Assembly: GCF_000411975.1 (NCBI RefSeq)
Contig: NZ_ASXG01000099.1
Location: 62,001 to 126,000, forward strand
DNA: 64,000 nt
Reading direction: 5' to 3'
From: Amycolatopsis orientalis DSM 43388
Lineage (GTDB): Bacteria; Actinomycetota; Actinomycetes; Mycobacteriales; Pseudonocardiaceae
Shown here: in pieces, positions 36,248-48,404 of the stretch
Position numbering within the stretch: the first letter of the stretch is position 1
Layout of the letters: each line of letters begins with the position of its first letter
Program-made: the position numbers and the translations under genes
Notes under the pieces: generated by a model
Told to the model about the DNA's origin: nothing
Database searches by the model: none
The model's input: the letters and a program-made list of their open reading frames with translations, nothing else

Positions 36248-36765
36248 CGGTGGAGGCCGATCCTCGGGAAGTAGCCGCCGCGAACCTGAGCGGGCGGCTG
36301 CATCCCTCGCAGCGCGGCGAGATCCTCGACATCATGTTCTGGATCATGCTCGGCATCGTGGTGGTCTTCGTCGCGCTCGCGGTCGTCCTCCCGCTGACGA
36401 CCGGCATGCTGAGCGGCCCCAATGCCGGCCAGAGCTGGGCGGCGGCCCCGTTCTGGCTCGCGCTCATCGTGGCCGGCGTGGTGCTGTGCGCCCGCCGGTA
36501 CCGGGCGCTCAGCGACCCGGTCGTCGTGATCACCGGGTGGACCCACGATTTCGACAGCGAGAAGCCGCCTGACCGGCCGTACGTGATCGCTAAGGGCCTG
36601 GATAAGGACCGGTACGGCAACAAGACCAACCGGAAAATCGCCGTCGGCGGGAAGCAGTACTGGGTCAGCCGCGCGATGTACGCGCAGATCCAGGGCGACC
36701 GGAACAACACCGTCTGCGTCGTGCCCCGCGCGACGAAGCTGCTGAACGCCTTCCCTGCCGGGTAG
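36244..36765 (+). CDS. Small membrane protein of the type VII locus, unknown function
   Basis: 173 residues. About 30 soluble residues, then two transmembrane helices (IMFWIMLGIVVVFVALAVVL and APFWLALIVAGVVLCARRY), then a cytoplasmic domain of about 80 residues with DKDRYGNKTNRKIAVGGKQY. ATG overlaps the preceding stop. Its place after a putative substrate would suit an immunity or accessory protein, but no homology is recognised. It ends 15 bases before the convergent mmsA stop. Confidence 0.7.
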   Translation: MTVEADPREVAAANLSGRLHPSQRGEILDIMFWIMLGIVVVFVALAVVLPLTTGMLSGPNAGQSWAAAPFWLALIVAGVVLCARRYRALSDPVVVITGWTHDFDSEKPPDRPYVIAKGLDKDRYGNKTNRKIAVGGKQYWVSRAMYAQIQGDRNNTVCVVPRATKLLNAFPAG

Positions 36766-36780
36766 GCGGCCCCGGGCTTT

Positions 36781-38274
<1,494 letters not shown>

Positions 38275-38344
38275 GACGTCCGCTCCTTCCGGTCGGGTGT
38301 CCCCGAGTCTCCGGGCGAGGCGCGGGGGTACGCCATCGACAACG

Positions 38345-38372
38345 TGTACGGACTACCCCTCTCCGCCGTACA
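38345..38372. promoter_or_regulatory. Inverted repeat in the mmsA/pucR divergent promoter
   Basis: TGTACGG (38345-38351) and CCGTACA (38366-38372) are exact 7-bp arms 14 bases apart, lying between mmsA and the regulator gene. A candidate operator for the PucR-family regulator. Confidence 0.45.
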
Positions 38373-38403
38373 GTCTGTGCCTGCCGGCCAGCAAGGGGGA
38401 CCG

Positions 38404-40050
38404 ATGTACCCGACCGTCGCCGAGACGCTCGCGCTGCCGGTGCTGCGCCAGGGCTGTCCGCGCGTCGTCGCGGGCAGCACCGGGCTCGAACGGCGGGTGC
38501 GCTGGGCGCACGCGGCCGAGGTGGCCGACATCGCGCACCTGCTGCGCGGCGGGGAACTCGTGCTCACCACCGGCGTCGCGCTCCCGGACGACGACGCGAC
38601 ACTGACCCGGTACGTCGCCGATCTCGCCGAGGTGGGCGTCGCGGGCCTGGTGGTCGAGCTGGTGCGGCACTGGAACGACCGGCTGCCGCAGGCGCTCGTC
38701 GCGGCGGCCGAGCAGCGCGGGTTGCCGCTGGTGACGCTGTCGCGCGAGACGCGTTATGTCGCGGTGACCGACGCAGTGAACGGGATGATCGTGGACGCGC
38801 AGCTCGCCGAGCTTCGGGCGGCGGAGCGGGTGCACGAAACGTTCACCTCGCTGACCGTCGCCGGCGCCGAACCGGCTGCGGTGCTGGCCGAGGTAGCGCG
38901 GCTGACCGAGCAGCCGGTCGTGCTGGAAACGCTGGAGCACGAAGTCCTCGCCTACGACACGGCGGGCACGGATCCGGGCGAGCTGCTGATCGGCTGGCCC
39001 GCACGGTCCCGCGTGGTGCAGGTCGGCGAGCGCACCGGCTACCACTCGGCGGCGGGCTGGCTGGTCACTGTGGTCGGCGCGCGCGGACACGACTGGGGAC
39101 GGCTGGTGCTGGTGTGCGCCGAACCGCCGCCGCATCGGTACCAGGTGGTCGCCGAACGGGCGGCGTCCGCGCTCGCAGTGCACCGGCTCGTCACGCGCGA
39201 CTCCGACACTCTCGAACGCCAAGCACACCGCGCGGTGCTGGCCGAGCTGCTGAATTCGCCCGCGCCCACCGCGGAAATCCTCGCGCGTTCTTCTGCGCTC
39301 GCGGTGCCGCTCACCGGACGACAGCTGGTCGGCCTCGCGGTACGGCCGCGCATCACTGCGACAACCCGACCGATGCTGTCCACGCCGCCGCTGTTGCGCG
39401 AGTTGGCCGAAGCGACCGCGCTCGCGACGCGCCGGGCGAAGGTGTCCGCGCTGGTTTCGACGGACGAAACTGCCGTACGCGCGCTTCTCGCGCTTTCGCC
39501 GGAAGCCAACGCCGACGCCGTACTTCAGCGCCTCGCTGCCGACATCCACGACGCGCGCGCTTCCGCTCCCGCCGCCATCGGCGTCGGCACGACCGTCACG
39601 GGACCTGCTGAGGCGCAACGCACCTTGGTCGAAGCCGCACATGTCGCTGCCGCAGCCCTCGACGAGGACGACGGACAACCGTTGCACCGTCTCAAAGATG
39701 TGCGGCTACGCGGCCTGCTGCACCTTCTCGCCGACGACGAGCGCGTACATGCCTTCGCTGCGCGCGAGTTGGGCCCGCTCCTCGAACGCGACGCGGCTTC
39801 CGGCAGCCGGCTCGTCTCGGCACTGCGGCACTACTGCGCACACGGCGGCAACAAGTCCGCCGCGGCCGTCGCTGCGCATACCTCGCGGACGGCGTACTAC
39901 CAGCAACTCGCCCGCATCGAACAGGTGCTGGGAGTGCGACTGGAAGATCCGGAGTCGATGTTGTCGCTGTACGTGGCGTTGCTCGCGCACGACCTCGGCG
40001 CCGCCACCCGTCCGAGCGAGGAAAACCCACCCGGACGAGGAGCACAGTGA
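38404..40050 (+). CDS. PucR-family transcriptional regulator
   Basis: 548 residues. The N-terminal PucR (purine catabolism) domain (about 5-125; MYPTVAETLALPVLRQGCPR) is followed by a GAF/GGDEF-like middle and a C-terminal PucR helix-turn-helix (about 480-535; LVSALRHYCAHGGNKSAAAV, then AAHTSRTAYYQQLARIEQVL). Regulators of this family control purine, proline, amine or beta-alanine catabolism. Divergence from mmsA suggests it controls that gene. ATG 38404 has AAGGGGGA just upstream. Confidence 0.93.
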   Translation: MYPTVAETLALPVLRQGCPRVVAGSTGLERRVRWAHAAEVADIAHLLRGGELVLTTGVALPDDDATLTRYVADLAEVGVAGLVVELVRHWNDRLPQALVAAAEQRGLPLVTLSRETRYVAVTDAVNGMIVDAQLAELRAAERVHETFTSLTVAGAEPAAVLAEVARLTEQPVVLETLEHEVLAYDTAGTDPGELLIGWPARSRVVQVGERTGYHSAAGWLVTVVGARGHDWGRLVLVCAEPPPHRYQVVAERAASALAVHRLVTRDSDTLERQAHRAVLAELLNSPAPTAEILARSSALAVPLTGRQLVGLAVRPRITATTRPMLSTPPLLRELAEATALATRRAKVSALVSTDETAVRALLALSPEANADAVLQRLAADIHDARASAPAAIGVGTTVTGPAEAQRTLVEAAHVAAAALDEDDGQPLHRLKDVRLRGLLHLLADDERVHAFAARELGPLLERDAASGSRLVSALRHYCAHGGNKSAAAVAAHTSRTAYYQQLARIEQVLGVRLEDPESMLSLYVALLAHDLGAATRPSEENPPGRGAQ

Positions 40051-40078
40051 TCGGGTTCGCCGTGCCGATATCCCTCGT

Positions 40079-40450
40079 ATGGTGTTCTCTTCCTTCGCTC
40101 CGGTCGCGGCTGCCTTGATCGGATTCGGCGGCGTCGCCGCTCCGCACGTCCCGGAGTCCATGCTGCAGCTGACGATGCACGAGACTTCCGGGCGCGTCAC
40201 AAGCGCGTCCCTCACCTGCGATCCCACCGGCGGCACGCACCGCCACCGCGACGCCGCCTGCGCCACGCTCGCCGCGGTCGACGGCGATTTCTCCCGCATC
40301 GCCCCGCGCCGGCAGAAGTGCACGATGATCTACTCGCCGGTGGACGTCACGGCGGTGGGCAGCTGGCGCGGCACCCCGGTGACGTACCGGGCGACGTACC
40401 CGAACAAGTGCGCGGCGGACAGTCAGTCGAACGGAGTGTTCGCGCTTTAG
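40079..40450 (+). CDS. Streptomyces subtilisin inhibitor-like (SSI) secreted protease inhibitor
   Basis: 123 residues, slightly shorter than usual SSI precursors. The SSI pattern is clear: SLTCDPTGGTHRHRDAACATL, then QKCTMIYSPVDVTA and YPNKCAADSQSNGVFAL, with four Cys able to form the two SSI disulfides. Aligned with SSI, P1 would be Met and P1' Ile, which suits inhibition of subtilisin-like proteases. The N-terminus (MVFSSFAPVAAALIGFGGVA) is a short signal peptide without the normal positive charge. It begins 28 bases after pucR and has no strong ribosome binding site. Confidence 0.88.
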   Translation: MVFSSFAPVAAALIGFGGVAAPHVPESMLQLTMHETSGRVTSASLTCDPTGGTHRHRDAACATLAAVDGDFSRIAPRRQKCTMIYSPVDVTAVGSWRGTPVTYRATYPNKCAADSQSNGVFAL

Positions 40451-40705
40451 CGGCGAACCATTCGACGGGCATGGTCGCGCGATCCGTTCTTCGCCGAGAC
40501 CGCGGGCGGCCCTGGAGGAGTCGTTCCTCCGCCGTGACTGCCTGACCTCAGGTGCCTGCCGGTTCCGCGTCGGCGCGAACGTGGGCCCCGCCGAGGAAAC
40601 CCGTCCGGTACGGCCAACTGACCCGGTGCGACCTGGTTCCGTCGCTGCGCCGTGCCGAGCCCTTCCGGAGGGCGAAACGGCTCGCCGTGCCACGGGACTG
40701 AACCG

Positions 40706-42187
40706 TCACGCACACGGCTTCGCCTTGACGATCTCCCGAGCCCGGGAACGGCTCGCGTTCCAGGCGGGCCAAGGATCGTCGGCCAGCGAACCGGCGAGCG
40801 GGCGCAAGAGGCACGGCGCGTCGGGCCGGCGTTCCGCCACGACCGGGGCCACGTCGGCGGAAAACCGGCTCAGGTAACGGAGGTCGAGCGGCTTGCCCTG
40901 CGCCGCCCGGTCCAGGTTGGCGGTCGCGATGGCCGCCTCCGGGTTCGCCGCGGCCAGCCCCAGCAGCGCCAGGGCGGCGGTCGCGATCGCGGCGCGGGGC
41001 AGCCAGCTCGCGCGGAGCGTGCCCAGCGTCGCGCCGAGCAGGACGAACACCACGCCCAGCCAGATCTCGCACACCTCCACCAGCAGGCGCAGCACGGTGA
41101 ATCCGTAGGCCTGCTGGTAAGTCCACATGCGACTCAGCGCGGACAGCACCACGACCAGGCTCAGCACGGTCAACACGCCGAGCAGCACTCGCAACACCGT
41201 CCGGTCGGCGCGGGTGGCGTTCGGCGCCCAGCGCAATGCCGCGGCGAGAATGCCGAGGGTCAGCACTGTGCAGACGCAGAGTTGCCAGAAACCGCCGCGC
41301 GCATAATTGGCCGAAGTGAGGCCGCCGGTGCGGAGGACGTAGTCCGTGCCGCCGAAAAGAGCACTCGCTTGCACCCCGACGTAGGCGGTGAACAGCACCG
41401 CCAAGGTGCCCAGCAAGGAAGTCCACGACAGCCGGTCGCCGACCGTGGTCTTCCGGTTTTCCCAAACCGGCAGGGGATCCGCGGAGATCAGGAAGACCGC
41501 GGCCATCGCCGCGAAGCCGACCACGAACGCCAGCGTGGCCTGGACGACCGAGACTGGACGCACCTCCGGGCCGAGATCGCGGACGAACTGCGCGAAGCGC
41601 GGATCCGCGCTGCTCAGCAACGGCAAGAACACCACCAGGACCAGCCCGGACAGCAGTACCGCCCCGAGCACCCGCCCCTGGCGCCGCCCGGGGCGCGGAC
41701 TCCGGCGCAGCAGCCACGGCACCGCGCGGAACGTTTCGAGCGGCACGGCGAGAGCGTCGTAGGTCGTGCCGTGCACGGTTCGCTTTCCCACGACAGCGAG
41801 CGAGGCCGCGACTGCCGCCGCGACCGCACACAAGGCGAACAGCCATTCAGCCGCCCGCACGGCTCCGACCGCGAGCAGCGCGATCGCCAGCAAAGCCCAC
41901 GCTGCCTGCCGCCAACGCCCTTTTCCTTGTCCTCCACCGGACAGCCGCGCGCACGCCAAGAGGACCGCGACCGCGATCACCAGCGCGAGCACCCAGCCGA
42001 TCCCGGGCCGATCCACCGGCACGACGACCGCCCCGGCCAGCGCGACCGCCAGCGCGGCCGGCTTCGCGCCGCGAGGAACCGCGGATCCGGCCCGCTCGAA
42101 CAACGGCCGCGGCCCCGGCTCCCGGACGACCTGCACCAGCCAAGGCGGAACCGCGTGCGCGGGACGCTTCTGGACCTGCTCGGACAT
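40706..42187 (-). CDS. DUF4173/DUF4153 polytopic membrane protein
   Basis: 493 residues with about 11 hydrophobic segments, from around residue 40 to 440. The DUF4173 pattern includes the loop SSADPRFAQFVRDLG after a membrane segment and the conserved stretch RMWTYQQAYGFTVLRLLVEV. The C-terminal tail of about 90 residues is soluble. Function unknown in the family. ATG 42185-42187 gives a 30-residue cytoplasmic start. It is not closely packed with either neighbour. Confidence 0.85.
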   Translation of the reverse strand: MSEQVQKRPAHAVPPWLVQVVREPGPRPLFERAGSAVPRGAKPAALAVALAGAVVVPVDRPGIGWVLALVIAVAVLLACARLSGGGQGKGRWRQAAWALLAIALLAVGAVRAAEWLFALCAVAAAVAASLAVVGKRTVHGTTYDALAVPLETFRAVPWLLRRSPRPGRRQGRVLGAVLLSGLVLVVFLPLLSSADPRFAQFVRDLGPEVRPVSVVQATLAFVVGFAAMAAVFLISADPLPVWENRKTTVGDRLSWTSLLGTLAVLFTAYVGVQASALFGGTDYVLRTGGLTSANYARGGFWQLCVCTVLTLGILAAALRWAPNATRADRTVLRVLLGVLTVLSLVVVLSALSRMWTYQQAYGFTVLRLLVEVCEIWLGVVFVLLGATLGTLRASWLPRAAIATAALALLGLAAANPEAAIATANLDRAAQGKPLDLRYLSRFSADVAPVVAERRPDAPCLLRPLAGSLADDPWPAWNASRSRAREIVKAKPCA

Positions 42188-42635
42188 GGCACTCCTCTTC
42201 GCGATAGCAAATCTCTGGTCTGGGGCTGATCCGGGGAAGAACTGGACGACGCGATGCGGATTTCTCCGCGGTGGCGCGGACCCGGCGAGCGCGGGATTCT
42301 CGCCGCCGTGGTGCCGAGCAGCGGCGCCAGGATCAGGAATCCCGCCCTCGAACAGACACCATCCGGATTCGCCGCCCGAGGCCCGGACCAACGACCGCAC
42401 GGCCCGAAGCCCGCCGTCGAACAGGCAGCGTCAGCCTGTTCCGTCAAATCCGCGGCCCAGCCGGGCAATCGCCTGCCTGTCAAGCGGGAACATCGACCGG
42501 CTCCGGCAACAGCTCAAGCCGCGGCCGCGCCCGAAAGCCAAGCAGGCAACACCACCCGCCTCCGGCGACCCCACCGCCGCGCAGGCACCACCACCCCAAC
42601 CCGCCACCCCCACCAAGCCGAACCACGACCCGCCC
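42188..42635. other. Gene-free C-rich stretch between DUF4173 gene and sensor kinase
   Basis: About 450 bases. The left end should hold the DUF4173 promoter. A perfect hairpin, GAACAGGC (42419-42426), seven-base loop, GCCTGTTC (42434-42441), may end the two-component transcript. The remaining part is proline-codon-like low complexity without a credible start. Confidence 0.5.
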
Positions 42636-43709
42636 TCAAGCAGGCAGCGTCACCCGGATCCGGCACCCCGGCCCGCCGCCCCCGGTCGGCCGGTCTCCGC
42701 CGCCGGGCAGTGCCCCGGCCGGTTCCGGGTCGACCACCGCGACGGTTCCGCCGTGCAGTTCCACCACCCACCGCACGATCGCCAGGCCGAGTCCGGTCCC
42801 GCCGCCGCCGGCGCGTTCTCCCCGGGTGAACCGCTCGAACACCCGGTCGCGGTCGGGTACCGGGATGCCCGGGCCCTGGTCGTGCACCTCGATCCGCGCT
42901 TCCCCGCCCTCGACGCGCGCCCGCACCGCCACCTCTCCCCCGGCCGGGCCGTGCCGGGCGGCGTTCTCCAGCAGGTTCAGCACCACCTGGTAGAGCCGTT
43001 CCCGGTCGGCGGGCACGGTCGCGCCGGACGGGGTCACCGAGACCGCGAACCGGACTCCCCGCCCGGCCGCCGCGGCCATGGCTTCCGCCTCCGCGGCGAC
43101 CTCGGCCAGCAGGTCCTCGAGGTCGACCGGCGAGCGGTCCAGCGGCAGCGTTCCGGCGTCGATCTGCGACAGATCCAGCAGTTCGGCGACCAGCCGGCCC
43201 AGGCGTTCGGTCTGGTGCAACGCCGTGCGGAGCGTCGCGGGGTCCGGCGATGCGACGCCGTCCACCAGGTTCTCCAGCACGGCGTTCAACGCGGTGATCG
43301 GCGTGCGCAGTTCGTGCGAGACGTTCGCGATCAGTTCCCGCCGCTGCCGGTCCGCGGTGGAGAGGTCGGCGGCCATCTGGTTGAACGCCGCGGCCAGCGA
43401 GCCGACCTCGTCCCGGGCGGTGGCGCGGATCCGGCGCGTGTAGTCGCCTTTCGCCATCGCCCGGGCGGCCGCCGTCATCTCGCGCAGCGGCCGGGTCATG
43501 CCGTGTGCCAGGAGCTGCGACGTCAGCAGCGCGATCACCACCGCGGTCACCGTCGTGCGCGGCGGCAGCCAGCCGATCTGGTAGCGGAAGAACGCGAACG
43601 CGATCCCGCCGGACGCGACCATCAGGATCGCCAGTTTCAGCTTGATCGACCGGATCCCGTCCAGCGGCCGCGGCAGCACCTCGACGGCCTTCGCGAAAAA
43701 CGGCTTCAC
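42636..43709 (-). CDS. Sensor histidine kinase (HAMP, HisKA, HATPase)
   Basis: 357 residues. Two membrane segments (about 25-40 and 50-65) flank a very short extracytoplasmic loop, so the signal is probably sensed within the membrane. HAMP domain (LREMTAAARAMAKGDYTRRI), phospho-acceptor His in NVSHELRTPITALNA, and N, G1 and G2 boxes (LLENAARHG, VHDQGPGIP, GTGLGLAIV). GTG 43707-43709 overlaps the regulator's stop (GTGA), forming a standard regulator-kinase operon. Confidence 0.94.
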   Translation of the reverse strand: MKPFFAKAVEVLPRPLDGIRSIKLKLAILMVASGGIAFAFFRYQIGWLPPRTTVTAVVIALLTSQLLAHGMTRPLREMTAAARAMAKGDYTRRIRATARDEVGSLAAAFNQMAADLSTADRQRRELIANVSHELRTPITALNAVLENLVDGVASPDPATLRTALHQTERLGRLVAELLDLSQIDAGTLPLDRSPVDLEDLLAEVAAEAEAMAAAAGRGVRFAVSVTPSGATVPADRERLYQVVLNLLENAARHGPAGGEVAVRARVEGGEARIEVHDQGPGIPVPDRDRVFERFTRGERAGGGGTGLGLAIVRWVVELHGGTVAVVDPEPAGALPGGGDRPTGGGGPGCRIRVTLPA

Positions 43710-44398
43710 GCGGGCACCTCCAACGCGTACCCGACGCCGTGCACCGTCCGGATCAAATCGGCGCCCAGCTTCCGCCGCAACGCCTTGATGTGGCTGTCCA
43801 CCGCGCGGGTGCCCGCCCCGGTCGCCTGCACGTCCCAGTCCCACACCTCGCTCAGCAGCCGTTCCCGCGGCTGCACCGCGCGCGGCCGGCGCGCGAAATG
43901 CACCAGCAGGTCGAATTCGATCGGCGTCAGCTGCGCGGGTTCGCCCCCTCGGCGCACCCGCCGTTCCGCGATGTCGATCTCCAGATCCCCCAGCACGATC
44001 CGCTCCTCCGCCGCGGCCGACGAACGCTCCACCCGCCGCAGCAGCGCCTGGATCCGCGCCGAAAGCACGCGCATCGAGAACGGTTTCGTCAGATAGTCGT
44101 CCGCGCCGACGCCGAGGCCGACCAGCAGATCGGTCTCGTCGGCGCGGGCGGTGAGCATCAGCACCGGCACCGGCCTCCGCGCCTGGATCCGGCGGCACAC
44201 CTCGAGGCCGTCGAACCCGGGCAGCATCACGTCGAGAACCACCAGGTCCGGACTGGTCGCCGCCTCCGCCTCGACCGCGCTGGGGCCGTCGTGCGCGACC
44301 GTCACGGAGAACCCTTCCGCGCTCAGCCGGGCGTCGATCGACGCGGCGATGGTGAGGTCGTCCTCGACGACCAGCACCCGTCTTCCCCCGTTGTCCAT
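43706..44398 (-). CDS. OmpR/PhoB-family response regulator
   Basis: 230 residues. Receiver domain with VLVVEDD, the phosphorylation Asp in LVVLDVMLPGFDG, and Lys in YLTKPFSM. A winged-helix DNA-binding domain follows (about 130-228; LTPIEFDLLVHFARRPRAV, then AVDSHIKALRRKLGADL). ATG 44396-44398. It is divergent from the pyrimidine operon with a 220-base gap, so it may control that operon, though nothing proves it. Confidence 0.94.
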   Translation of the reverse strand: MDNGGRRVLVVEDDLTIAASIDARLSAEGFSVTVAHDGPSAVEAEAATSPDLVVLDVMLPGFDGLEVCRRIQARRPVPVLMLTARADETDLLVGLGVGADDYLTKPFSMRVLSARIQALLRRVERSSAAAEERIVLGDLEIDIAERRVRRGGEPAQLTPIEFDLLVHFARRPRAVQPRERLLSEVWDWDVQATGAGTRAVDSHIKALRRKLGADLIRTVHGVGYALEVPA

Positions 44399-44618
44399 GC
44401 CGCCGACTCTAAGCAATCGCCGTGGAGGCCATCCGGGTGAGATGTGGAGATCCGGTGGAGATGTTTCCGCCGTTTTGCCCCGCGATGACGACCGGGTTGT
44501 GACGCAGGTCATGCACCTCGGCGCGGTCCGGCGCAATCGACAGACTGCGCCAAGGGCGTCGCAACAGTGAACAGACTGTCTCTGCCCCCGGCCCCCGCCC
44601 GGCGCGCAGGATTCCGCA

Positions 44619-46124
44619 ATGGAGCCGACGACACGTGAGCACAGCCGGGTGGACCTCGGCGACGTGCGGGCGCTGCGAGGCAGCCGGTTCTTCAACGACG
44701 AACTGGCCCCGGTCCCGGTCGAGAAGCGGACCTGGACGACTTACAACTATTTCGCGCTGTGGATGGGCATGGCGCACAACATCCCTTCGTACGCACTGGC
44801 CGCGTCGCTGATCGCGCTCGGCATGAACTGGCTGCAAGCCCTGATCACGATCACCATCGGCAACCTGATCGTGCTCGCGCCGATGCTGCTCAACAGCCAC
44901 GCCGGCACCAAGTACGGCATCCCGTTCCCGGTGTTCGCCCGCGCGTTCTACGGCCTGCGCGGCGCGAACCTCGCCGCCCTGCTGCGCGCGTTCATCGCGT
45001 GCGGCTGGTTCGGCATCCAGACCTGGGTGGGCGGCGAGGCGATCTACGTGATCGTCGGGCGGCTCGCCGGGTCCGGCTGGCGCGATTCGGCGGTGATCGC
45101 CGGCCAGCACTGGACGCTGTGGCTGTCGTTCGCGGTGTTCTGGCTGGTCCAGATGCTGATCATCTGGCGCGGCATGGAGGCCGTCCGCAAGTTCGAGAAC
45201 TGGACCGCGCCGCTGGTGTCGGTCGGGTTCCTGATCCTGCTCGGCTACGTGCTGGTGAAGGCCGGCGGGCTCGGGCCGATCCTGCACGACAGCGGGAAGC
45301 TCGGCTGGGGGCCGGGGTTCTGGAAGGTGTTCGCGCCGTCGCTGATGGCGATGATCGCGTTCTGGTCGACGCTGTCGCTCAACATGCCGGACTTCACCCG
45401 CTTCGGCGGCAGCCAGCGCAAGCAGATGCGCGGCCAGATCCTCGGGCTGCCGACGACGATGACGTTCATCGCGATCGTCGCCATCCTCACCACGTCCGGC
45501 GGGCACGTGCTCTACGGGCAGGACATCTGGGACCCGGCGCAGCTGGCGGACAAGTTCTCCAGCCCGATCGTGGTCGTCGTCGCGCTGATCGCGCTGGTTC
45601 TCGCGACGATCTCGGCCAACCTGGCGGCGAACGTCGTCAGCCCGTCCTACGACTTCTCCAACGCCTTCCCGAAGCGGATCACCTTCGCGCTCGGCGGCCT
45701 GATCACCGGCGTGATCGGCATCCTGATCCAGCCGTGGCGGCTCTACTCCGACCCGGACATCTACATTTTCGCCTGGCTCGGCTTCTACGGCGGCCTGCTC
45801 GGCGCGGTCGCCGGAGTGCTGGTCGCCGGGTACTGGGCGGTCAAGCGGACCCGGCTGAAGCTGGCCGACCTGTACCTGCCGAGCGGCGAGTACTGGTTCA
45901 CCGCGGGCTGGCATTGGCGCGCGCTCGTCGCGACCCTGGTCGGCGCGGTGCTCGCGGTCGGCGGCGCCTACGGCGGTCCGTTCCCGGCGGACGGGCTGAT
46001 TCCCGTCCTGAAGCCGTTGTACGACTACAACTGGGCAATGGGCTTTGTCGGCGCGTTCGTCGCCTACGTCCTGCTCAACCTTCCTGTGAACGCGAACCGG
46101 AACGAGGAGGAAACCAGTGTCTGA
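44619..46124 (+). CDS. NCS1-family nucleobase/hydantoin permease
   Basis: 501 residues, 12 membrane segments. NCS1 signatures: the N-terminal RTWTTYNYFALWMGMAHNI, the region IPFPVFARAFYGLRGANLAA, and NMPDFTRFG. Closest in kind to allantoin, hydantoin or uracil importers of the Mhp1 type. It is the first gene of an operon with ureidopropionase and dihydropyrimidinase, so it probably imports a pyrimidine base or hydantoin. The next gene overlaps by eight bases. Confidence 0.92.
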   Translation: MEPTTREHSRVDLGDVRALRGSRFFNDELAPVPVEKRTWTTYNYFALWMGMAHNIPSYALAASLIALGMNWLQALITITIGNLIVLAPMLLNSHAGTKYGIPFPVFARAFYGLRGANLAALLRAFIACGWFGIQTWVGGEAIYVIVGRLAGSGWRDSAVIAGQHWTLWLSFAVFWLVQMLIIWRGMEAVRKFENWTAPLVSVGFLILLGYVLVKAGGLGPILHDSGKLGWGPGFWKVFAPSLMAMIAFWSTLSLNMPDFTRFGGSQRKQMRGQILGLPTTMTFIAIVAILTTSGGHVLYGQDIWDPAQLADKFSSPIVVVVALIALVLATISANLAANVVSPSYDFSNAFPKRITFALGGLITGVIGILIQPWRLYSDPDIYIFAWLGFYGGLLGAVAGVLVAGYWAVKRTRLKLADLYLPSGEYWFTAGWHWRALVATLVGAVLAVGGAYGGPFPADGLIPVLKPLYDYNWAMGFVGAFVAYVLLNLPVNANRNEEETSV

Positions 46125-46958
46125 CACGGTCCGAGCCGGCTTGATCCAGCAGCGGTGGACGGGCGACAAGGAGTCGATGATCGCCAACGCGGTCGACGCC
46201 ATCGGCAAGGCGGCTTCGCAGGGCGCGCAGGTGGTGTGCCTGCAGGAACTGTTCTACGGCCCCTATTTCTGCCAGGTGCAGGACGCGGATTTCTACTCCT
46301 ACACCGAGGCGATCCCGGACGGCCCCACCACAAAACTCATGCAGGAGGTCGCCGAGCGGCACGGCGTGGTGCTCGTGGTGCCGATGTACGAACAGGAACA
46401 GCCGGGCGTCTACTACAACACCGCGGCAGTCATCGACGCCGACGGGAAATACCTCGGCATGCACCGCAAGAACCACATTCCGCAGGTCAAAGGATTCTGG
46501 GAAAAGTTCTATTTCAAGCCGGGCAACCTCGGTTATCCGGTCTTCGACACCGCGGTCGGCCGGATCGGTGTGTACATCTGCTACGAACGGCACTTCCCGG
46601 AAGGCTGGCGCGCGCTCGGGCTCGCCGGGGCGCAGATCGTGTTCAACCCGTCGGCGACGAGCCGCGGCCTGTCGGAATACCTGTGGCGGCTGGAGCAGCC
46701 CGCCGCGGCAGTGGCGAACGAGTACTACGTGGGCACCATCAACCGCGTTGGCGTGGAACCGTTAGGCGACAACGACTTCTACGGTCAGTCGTACTTTGTG
46801 GACCCGCGCGGCCAGCTCGTCGGCGAGGCGGCTTCGGACACCGACGAGGAGATCGTGGTCCGCGATCTCGACATGGGCAAGCTCGCCGAAGTCCGGAACC
46901 TGTGGCAGTTCTACCGGGACCGTCGCCCGGACAGCTACGGTCCGCTCGCGGAGGCCTG

Positions 46959-46959
<1 letters not shown>
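46117..46959 (+). CDS. Beta-ureidopropionase / N-carbamoyl-amidase (nitrilase superfamily)
   Basis: 280 residues. The Glu-Lys-Cys triad is visible: E44 in CLQELFYGPYF, K118 in MHRKNHIPQ and C155 in GVYICYERHFPEGWR. The Arg after the catalytic Cys and the PSATSRGLSEYLW stretch are typical of N-carbamoyl-beta-alanine or N-carbamoyl-amino-acid amidohydrolases, which release ammonia and CO2. GTG 46117 overlaps the permease end, and its stop overlaps the dihydropyrimidinase start. Confidence 0.93.
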
Positions 46960-48341
<1,382 letters not shown>

Positions 48342-48404
48342 GCCGGAAAGAACAGAGCGCGGCGAAGCCGCTCCGTTGAGGGCGGCGGAGGGGAAGAAGG
48401 TCGG

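Noticed and set aside
44560-44600. AGAC-T-GTCT palindrome upstream of the NCS1 permease as an operator
   Set aside because: Too short (9 bases) to separate from chance in this region.
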